Source: Chloroflexota bacterium
Lineage (GTDB): Bacteria > Chloroflexota > UBA11872
Reading direction: 5' to 3'
DNA: 64,000 nucleotides
Assembly: GCA_026708035.1 (NCBI GenBank)
Contig: JAPOVQ010000017.1
Coordinates: 62,001 to 126,000, forward strand
Part shown: in pieces, positions 58,976 to 64,000 of the stretch
Numbering within the stretch: position 1 is the stretch's first letter
Layout of the letters: every line of letters starts with the position of its first letter
Position numbers and translations under genes: made by a program
Notes under the pieces: model-generated
Databases searched by the model: none
What the model was told of the DNA's origin: nothing
Seen by the model: the letters and a program-made list of their open reading frames with translations, nothing else

Positions 58976-60289
58976 TCACTTGGTGGCGTAGGCCGTGTCC
59001 AGAAACTCGGCGAGGTGCATCACGTCCAGTTCGAGGCCGCGCCGTCGCGCGCCGGCGCGCAGGTGCAGGATGCAGCCCGGATTGCCCGAAACGATGGTCC
59101 GCGCGCCGGTCGCCTGGATCGCGTCGAGCTTCTCGTCCAGGATCTGCAGCGACACCTCCGTGTCGGTGGCGCTGTAGAGGCCCGCGGCGCCGCAGCAGAG
59201 CGTGGGGTTGGCCGTCTCCACCAGCTTGACTCCGGGAATGGCGCCGATGAGGTCGCGGGGCTGTTGCGTGATGCCCTGGGCGTGCACCAGGTGGCAGGCG
59301 TCCTGGTAGATCACCTCGCGCTCGACCGAAGCTGAACCGGCGGGCGCCTCGATCTCGGCCAGAAACTCCGAAAAGTCCCGCACCTTGGCGACGAAGGCGC
59401 GCGCCCGCTGGGCGTAGGCGGAGTCGTCGCCGAGCAGGTGACCGTACTCCTTCAGGGTCGAGCCGCAGCCGGCGGAGTTGACGACGATGGCGTCGAAGGC
59501 GTCCGCCTCGAAGGCGTCGATGTTGCGCCGGGCCAGGTCGCGGGCGGTCTCGCGCGCGCCGCCGTGCACGTGCAGCGCGCCGCAGCACTGCTGGTGCTCG
59601 GGAATGTGAACCTCGCAGCCGGCGCGCGCCAGCACCCGCAGCGAGGCGCGGTGGGCGTCGGCGAGCGACAGCGACATGATGCAGCCGGTGAGGAATGCCA
59701 CTCGATAGCGGCGTTCCCCCGCGGCCGGCACGAAGCGCAGATCGCTCGCCTGAAGGAAGCTCGCGGACATCGGTGGCGACATCTCATCGAGCCGCGCCAA
59801 CGGCGGCGCCAGTGCGTGCAGCACCCGGCTGCGGCGCACCAGCCACTGCAAGCCGCTGCGCTGATACAAACGCAAGCCTTGCCCCAGCAGCCGCAGCGCC
59901 CGCGGTCGGGTGAAGACGTGCCGCAGCACCAGGTCCGCGATGCGGCGTGCCCGCGGCAATAGCCCGGCCTGCACCGTCTGCGCCCGCACGTCCTCGATGA
60001 TCTCGCCGTACTTGACGCCCGAGGGACAGGCCGTCTCACACGCGCGGCAGTCCAGGCAGCGGAAGGTGTGCTTCAGGAAGGTTGGGCTGGTGAGGGACAT
60101 GTGCCCGTCGGACACCGCCTTGGTGAGTTGAATCCGCCCGCGCGGCGAGTCCATTTCCAGCCGCAGCACGCGGTAGGTGGGGCACTCGTTGAGGCACAAG
60201 CCGCAATGCACGCAGGTGGCGATGGTGGCGGGATCGGGCGCGTCGTGGGTGCTGAAGCCGACGCGCGCGGTCGGCGTCGCGGCGCTCAT
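58976..60289 (-). CDS. glcF: Glycolate oxidase iron-sulfur subunit
   Basis: 437 residues with two [4Fe-4S] clusters near the N-terminus (CVHCGLCLNECPTY at about 26-39, CLDCRACETACPSG at about 78-91) and two CCG domains (EHQQCCGALHVHGG and NPTLCCGAAGLYSATD). This is the standard GlcF layout, passing electrons from the flavin subunit to quinone. It lies downstream of the FAD subunit gene on the same strand, with 145 bases of repeats between. Confidence 0.93.
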   Translation of the reverse strand: MSAATPTARVGFSTHDAPDPATIATCVHCGLCLNECPTYRVLRLEMDSPRGRIQLTKAVSDGHMSLTSPTFLKHTFRCLDCRACETACPSGVKYGEIIEDVRAQTVQAGLLPRARRIADLVLRHVFTRPRALRLLGQGLRLYQRSGLQWLVRRSRVLHALAPPLARLDEMSPPMSASFLQASDLRFVPAAGERRYRVAFLTGCIMSLSLADAHRASLRVLARAGCEVHIPEHQQCCGALHVHGGARETARDLARRNIDAFEADAFDAIVVNSAGCGSTLKEYGHLLGDDSAYAQRARAFVAKVRDFSEFLAEIEAPAGSASVEREVIYQDACHLVHAQGITQQPRDLIGAIPGVKLVETANPTLCCGAAGLYSATDTEVSLQILDEKLDAIQATGARTIVSGNPGCILHLRAGARRRGLELDVMHLAEFLDTAYATK

Positions 60290-60318
60290 TGGTCGGATCC
60301 AGAAGTCCAGGAGTGCCG

Positions 60319-60391
60319 TTCGTGGTGAGCCAGTCGAACCATGAACGGCCCTTCGACACGCTCAGAGCCTGCCCCGTACTCGATACGGGGG
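60319..60391. repeat. Repeat F and repeat C between glcF and the flavin gene
   Basis: A segment CCAGTCGAACCATGAACGGC continuing CCTTCGACACGCTCAGAG, followed by repeat C (CCTGCCCCGTACTCGATACG at 60368-60387). The 145-base gap has no gene. Confidence 0.6.
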
Positions 60392-60434
60392 CGAACGGCT
60401 TCGCCGCTGGGAGGCACAGGCTGAAAGCGGCTGT

Positions 60435-61793
60435 TCATGCGGCGTCTGCCAGGAAGCGTCCGGGGTTGAGCGTGCCGTTGGGATCGAATGCGCGCCGCAG
60501 CTCGCTCGCGAGCGCATGAGCCGCGTTTGACGGGTCCGTGCCCCAGACGTCCAGGCGGCGCTTGACGCCGGATGGCGCCGCCTCGACGACGACGGGAGCG
60601 TTAAACATCCGCGCGTCGCCGCGCAGATCGGAGACGGCGCGGCACACCGCGTCGTCGTCGCCGCCCGTCCAGCGCACCCGCCCCACGCCGCTCACGGCGT
60701 GCGCCTCCGCACGCCACTCCAGGCCGAGCTCCGCGGCGATCTCGGCCGCCGATCCGAGCAGCGATGGAATCTGCGATGAGAGGGCGCTCATGCGGCACAC
60801 CGTAAATGGCTCGCCGGTGGGGGGCGGTTCGGCCACGCTCACCGCGTCGCGCCAGAGGTCGCGCTGCGCGTCGCCCTCGAGCACGTACGGGACGGCGCCG
60901 TTGGGGGCGAGCGTCTCGTGGACCATCGCGAGCTGCGCGGCAACTCCGGCTTCCGTCCCCGCGAAGCGCACCGCCAGCAGCCAGGGGCCGTTCGGCAGGT
61001 CGGCTGTCGCGACCAGTCGCCGGTCGATGAGATCGACCCCGGTGGGCGCGACCGGCTGGGCCACGATCGACCCAACCGCGCCGCCCGCGTCGAGCGCCGA
61101 TGCGTAGCCGTAGACCGCCGTGCGCTCGTTGGTCGGCAGCGGCGCCACTTTGAGATTCACGCGGGTAATGAGGCCCAGGGTCCCCAGCGCGCCAATGTGA
61201 CCCTTGTGCAGGTCATAGCCGGTCACGTTCTTGACCACCATGCCGCCGGATTTGGTGATGGCGCCGTCCGGCCCCGCCGTCTCAGCGCCGATCACCAGGT
61301 CGCGAAACGAGCCCGAGGCCACCCGCCGGGGCCCCGACGTGTTGGTGGCCATCAGGCCGCCCAAAGTGGCGGATGCCGCGAATGGCGGGTCCAGCGGCAG
61401 GTGCTGGCCTTCCTTGCCCAAGCGCGCTTGCAGCGCGGCCAGCGAGACTCCGGCTTGCACGCCAAGCGTCAGGTCCGCGGGCGTGTAGGTCACGAGTTCA
61501 TTGAGCCCGGACATGTCGAGCACCACGTCCACGCGTTCGGGGATATTCCCCAGGCCCATCTGGGCGCCGGCTCCGCGCGGGACGACTGCGGCGCCCACCT
61601 CGTCGCACCGCGCCAGCACGGCCGCCGCTTCGTCAGGATGCGCGGGCTGGACGACCACGGACGGCTCGACGCCGTCCACGGCCAACGCTCCTGGGCCGCT
61701 GGTGCGGATGCGGCTGGACGGGATGTCGCGCGTGAGCGCGGCCTTGATTTCCGCAGCCGATGGGGCGACCGGCGCCGCAGCTTCAAGTGCCAT
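60435..61793 (-). CDS. FAD-binding subunit of glycolate/D-lactate-type oxidase
   Basis: 452 residues of the VAO/PCMH flavoprotein fold. FAD-binding signatures are VVPRGAGAQMGLGNIPERVD, LTLGVQAGVSLAALQARL, ATLGGLMATNTSGPRRVASG and KNVTGYDLHKGHIGALGTLG. The C-terminus ends with FDPNGTLNPGRFL. Its size and motifs lie between GlcD (about 500) and GlcE (about 350). It is the only flavin subunit present, so the system is two-part (flavin plus GlcF). Glycolate is the most likely substrate, consistent with a glycerate kinase elsewhere in the window. Confidence 0.88.
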   Translation of the reverse strand: MALEAAAPVAPSAAEIKAALTRDIPSSRIRTSGPGALAVDGVEPSVVVQPAHPDEAAAVLARCDEVGAAVVPRGAGAQMGLGNIPERVDVVLDMSGLNELVTYTPADLTLGVQAGVSLAALQARLGKEGQHLPLDPPFAASATLGGLMATNTSGPRRVASGSFRDLVIGAETAGPDGAITKSGGMVVKNVTGYDLHKGHIGALGTLGLITRVNLKVAPLPTNERTAVYGYASALDAGGAVGSIVAQPVAPTGVDLIDRRLVATADLPNGPWLLAVRFAGTEAGVAAQLAMVHETLAPNGAVPYVLEGDAQRDLWRDAVSVAEPPPTGEPFTVCRMSALSSQIPSLLGSAAEIAAELGLEWRAEAHAVSGVGRVRWTGGDDDAVCRAVSDLRGDARMFNAPVVVEAAPSGVKRRLDVWGTDPSNAAHALASELRRAFDPNGTLNPGRFLADAA

Positions 61794-61843
61794 GATTGGC
61801 AGTATGGAGCGCGGTCAGGACCGGAACAACCGCCACCCCCTCC

Positions 61844-61963
61844 GTCACTCCGGCGGAAGCCGGAGTCCAGTCCGGTCGACCCTGGAGGCACGCTGGATGC
61901 TTGGAATGCGGGCAAGTCTCAGGCCTGCCCCTACCGGAGTCTGCAAAGGTGTCCCTGGAGGGA
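61844..61963. repeat. Composite repeat B + D
   Basis: Repeat B (GTCACTCCGGCGGAAGCCGG), spacer with CTGGATGCTTGG, D-like GCGGGCAAGTCTCAGGCCTG and the tail GTCTGCAAAGGTGTCC. It is in the same order as at 15338-15450 and fills the divergent gap between the flavin gene and panC. Confidence 0.7.
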
Positions 61964-62019
61964 GAGCGTGACCGCCGCAGCCATGACGCCATGACCAGCC
62001 CCAGCCACCGAGCCACGGC

Positions 62020-62931
62020 ATGATCGTGGCGCGCACGCGGGCCGAGCTGGCGGCGGCGCGGGCCGGACTCCCGGCTCCCGTCGGCGCCGTGTTCACGATG
62101 GGCGGCTTACACGACGGCCATAGCGCCCTGCTGCGCGCCGCGCGCCGCGAATGCGCCTCCGTGGTGGGCACGCTCTTCGTGAACCCCATCCAGTTCGAGA
62201 TCGAGCAAGACGCCGCGACCTATCCCGGCGACGAGGCGGCCGATTTGCGGCGCTTTGAAACCGAGGGCGCCGACGTTGTGTTTGTCCCCCCGGCCCACGA
62301 AATCTATGGGCCGGCGTTCGCCACCCAGGTCTGCGTACCGACCCTCGGCTCCATGCTCGAAGGCGCCAGCCGGCCCGGCCACTTCGACGGCGTCGCCACC
62401 GTAGTCGCCGTGCTGCTCAACCTCACGCGCCCCGAGCGCACCTACCTCGGGCAGAAGGATTGGCAGCAAACGCGGGTGATCCGGCAGGTCGTGCAGGATC
62501 TTGCGCTCGGCGTGAAGCTGCGCGTGGTTGGCACCGTGCGCGAGGAGGCGGGACTGGCCCTGGGCACGCGCAATCTGCGGCTGTCGGATGAGGGCCGCAA
62601 GGTGGCGCGCGTGATTCATCGCGCGCTGGCGGCTGGGGCCGGCGCCTGGCGGCGCGGCGAGCGGGGGGCGGACCGCCTGGAGGGCGCGATGCGGCGGAAA
62701 CTGGAAGCCGAACCCGGCGTCACCTTCGACTACGCGGTTGCGCGCGATCCCCTCACGCTGGAGGAGCTAACCCCCCAGGCCGGCGCTGCCGTGCTTCTCG
62801 TGGCCGTCTGGGTGGACGGCGTGCGGCTGATCGACAACTTCGTCCTTGGCGACGGTCTCATCGACATCGACCCCGCGCCGCTGCTGGCCGACGCCGCGGC
62901 CGCGACTGGCGGCGGTCAGCCCCCGCCGTGA
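62020..62931 (+). CDS. panC: Pantoate-beta-alanine ligase
   Basis: Joins pantoate and beta-alanine with ATP to make pantothenate. 303 residues, with the HIGH-type motif FTMGGLHDGHSALLRAAR, LFVNPIQFEIEQDAATYP, PGHFDGVATVVAVLLNLTRP, YLGQKDWQQTRVIRQVVQDL and VREEAGLALGTRNLRLSDEG. The usual SSRN of the latter reads GTRN. No panB or panD is adjacent. The stop overlaps the selB GTG by four bases, so selB is probably translated by coupling. Confidence 0.93.
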   Translation: MIVARTRAELAAARAGLPAPVGAVFTMGGLHDGHSALLRAARRECASVVGTLFVNPIQFEIEQDAATYPGDEAADLRRFETEGADVVFVPPAHEIYGPAFATQVCVPTLGSMLEGASRPGHFDGVATVVAVLLNLTRPERTYLGQKDWQQTRVIRQVVQDLALGVKLRVVGTVREEAGLALGTRNLRLSDEGRKVARVIHRALAAGAGAWRRGERGADRLEGAMRRKLEAEPGVTFDYAVARDPLTLEELTPQAGAAVLLVAVWVDGVRLIDNFVLGDGLIDIDPAPLLADAAAATGGGQPPP

Positions 62932-64000
62932 CGGCCGCGACCGACGCCCCGCCCGCGGCCACGGTTGGCACCGCGGGGCATGTCGATCACGGCAAGTCAA
63001 CCCTGGTGCACGCGCTCACCGGCATCGATCCGGATCGTCTCGCCGAAGAGAAGGCGCGCGGCATGACCATTGATCTGGGCTTCGCCTGGCTCACCCTGCC
63101 CAGCGGGCGCTCCGTGAGCCTGGTGGACGTGCCGGGACACGAGCGATTCATTCACAACATGCTGGCCGGCGTGGGGGGCATCGACGCCTGTCTGTTCGTG
63201 GTCGCCGCCGACGAAGGCGTGATGCCGCAGACGCGCGAGCATCTCGACATCGTGACCCTGCTAGGCATCGAGCGCGGCGTGGTCGCGCTGGCCAAGACGG
63301 ACCTCGTGGACGAGGAATGGCTCGAACTTGTCGAACAGGAGCTGCGCGAAACCCTGGCGGCCAGCTCGCTGGCCCAAGCGCCCATCGTCCCCGTCTCGGC
63401 GCGCGAAGGCCGCGGACTGGACGCGCTGCTGGAGGCGCTGGACGCGCTGCTCGCGCAGCCGTTGTCGCGACCGCAGGTCGGCGGACCGCGACTGCCGGTG
63501 GACCGGGCCTTCACCCAGCGGGGCTTCGGCACCGTGGTCACCGGCACCCTGGCCGGAGGGCCGCTGGACGTGGGAGATACGGTCCATCTCTATCCGGGCG
63601 GCGCGCGGACACGCGTGCGCGGCTTGCAGACCCATCGCGCGGCGGAGGACCGCGCCTGGCCGGGACGGCGCGTGGCGGTGAACCTCGGCGGCGTCGCGCC
63701 CGCCGACGTCCCGCGCGGCACGGTGGTCGCCGCGCCTGGGGCCGTCACCGAGACGCGACGCGTGGACGCCACGCTGCGCCTGCTCGCGTCGGCGCCGCGC
63801 GCGTTGAAACCTGGAGAGCGGGTGTCGTGGCATTCGGGCACCGCCGAGGTCGTCGCGGCGGTGCGCTACTTGGAAGCCGACTCCGTCCGGCCGGGGAGCG
63901 GCGGCTGGGTCCAGTGGCGGCTAGGCGAGGCCGTCGCCATCCGCAAGGGCGACCCTTATGTGATCCGGCGGCTCTCACCGCCGATGACCATTGGCGGCGG
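62928..64000 (+). CDS. selB: Selenocysteine-specific elongation factor SelB (partial)
   Basis: 357 codons from the GTG at 62928; the C-terminal RNA-binding winged helices lie beyond the window. SelB delivers selenocysteyl-tRNA to UGA codons by binding the bSECIS. The GTPase has G1 GTAGHVDHGKSTLVHALTGI, then the SelB-specific DRLAEEKARGMTIDLGFAWL, DVPGHERFIHNMLAGVGG and ALAKTDLVD. These separate it from EF-Tu. Domain II begins near PRLPVDRAFTQRGFGTVVTG. Together with the UGA gene at 56848 it shows a working selenocysteine system, though selA, selD and tRNA-Sec are not in the window. Confidence 0.96.
   Translation, partial: MTAATDAPPAATVGTAGHVDHGKSTLVHALTGIDPDRLAEEKARGMTIDLGFAWLTLPSGRSVSLVDVPGHERFIHNMLAGVGGIDACLFVVAADEGVMPQTREHLDIVTLLGIERGVVALAKTDLVDEEWLELVEQELRETLAASSLAQAPIVPVSAREGRGLDALLEALDALLAQPLSRPQVGGPRLPVDRAFTQRGFGTVVTGTLAGGPLDVGDTVHLYPGGARTRVRGLQTHRAAEDRAWPGRRVAVNLGGVAPADVPRGTVVAAPGAVTETRRVDATLRLLASAPRALKPGERVSWHSGTAEVVAAVRYLEADSVRPGSGGWVQWRLGEAVAIRKGDPYVIRRLSPPMTIGG

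Noticed and set aside
58218-59588. 456-codon minus-strand frame across two genes
   Set aside because: A shifted frame over the DUF2723 and glcF genes, both of which have strong motifs in their own frames.

Overview
The window is GC-rich bacterial chromosomal DNA with short intergenic gaps and many dispersed palindromic repeats. No rRNA, tRNA, transposase, integrase or CRISPR array was seen. Gene content (DnaA and ParABS together, an F-type ATP synthase with a small AtpZ-like protein, P/T-rich secreted propeller and LysM proteins, a DUF2723 membrane glycosyltransferase-like protein, mannonate dehydratase and SMP-30 genes, a true formylglycine-generating enzyme, glycolate oxidase subunits) resembles free-living or host-associated Chloroflexota. 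That taxonomic guess is inference; no rRNA marker is present.

Layout. 1-3757 (minus): ATP synthase genes atpZ-like, atpB, atpE, atpF, atpH and partial atpA, with a CRP-type palindrome upstream. 4205-10980: BNR propeller, LysM protein, glycerate 2-kinase, zinc-ribbon protein, DegV and a divergent PlsY. 11183-15281 (plus): acetyltransferase, fused aconitase X, HAD phosphatase, tandem-HTH regulator. 15525-24136 (minus): a secreted propeller joined in frame to a DUF2283 domain, then an S-adenosylmethionine cycle and salvage block (metK, ahcY, a PfkB kinase, mtnP, mtnA). 24298-26196: an unrecognised three-gene module with a divergent XRE regulator. 26243-28842: formylglycine-generating enzyme, a chloramphenicol-phosphotransferase-like protein and an SDR. 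28990-32653: the chromosome origin region with parS, parB, parA, DnaA boxes and dnaA. 33305-39318: small membrane proteins, a thiamin-diphosphate enzyme, OsmC and sugar-acid catabolism genes. 39485-50627: MarR with two heterodimeric ABC exporter pairs, and enzymes between them. 50766-56758: transaldolase-like, PHP, methyltransferase, tpiA, a nucleotidylyltransferase and ftsY. 56848-57099: a small SelW/Rdx-type selenoprotein read through an in-frame UGA. 57155-64000: DUF2723 protein, glycolate oxidase FeS and FAD subunits, panC and a truncated selB.

Two signals stand out. First, 56848-57099 encodes a CxxU redox protein with a bSECIS-like hairpin directly after the UGA, and a selB gene lies about 6 kb away, so the cell very probably makes selenoproteins. 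Conventional gene calling stops at the UGA and misses this gene. Second, the repeats that fill the gaps have also entered genes without breaking the frame: inside the PfkB kinase, at the N-termini of the formylglycine-generating enzyme and an ABC exporter, and at the C-terminus of the nucleotidylyltransferase, where the repeat supplies the stop codon. One small palindrome is found nested at the same position within larger repeats in independent copies, which suggests site-preferring mobility.

Starts given here were chosen from Shine-Dalgarno placement and family homology. Several long open frames antisense to these genes are artefacts of high GC content and were left out.
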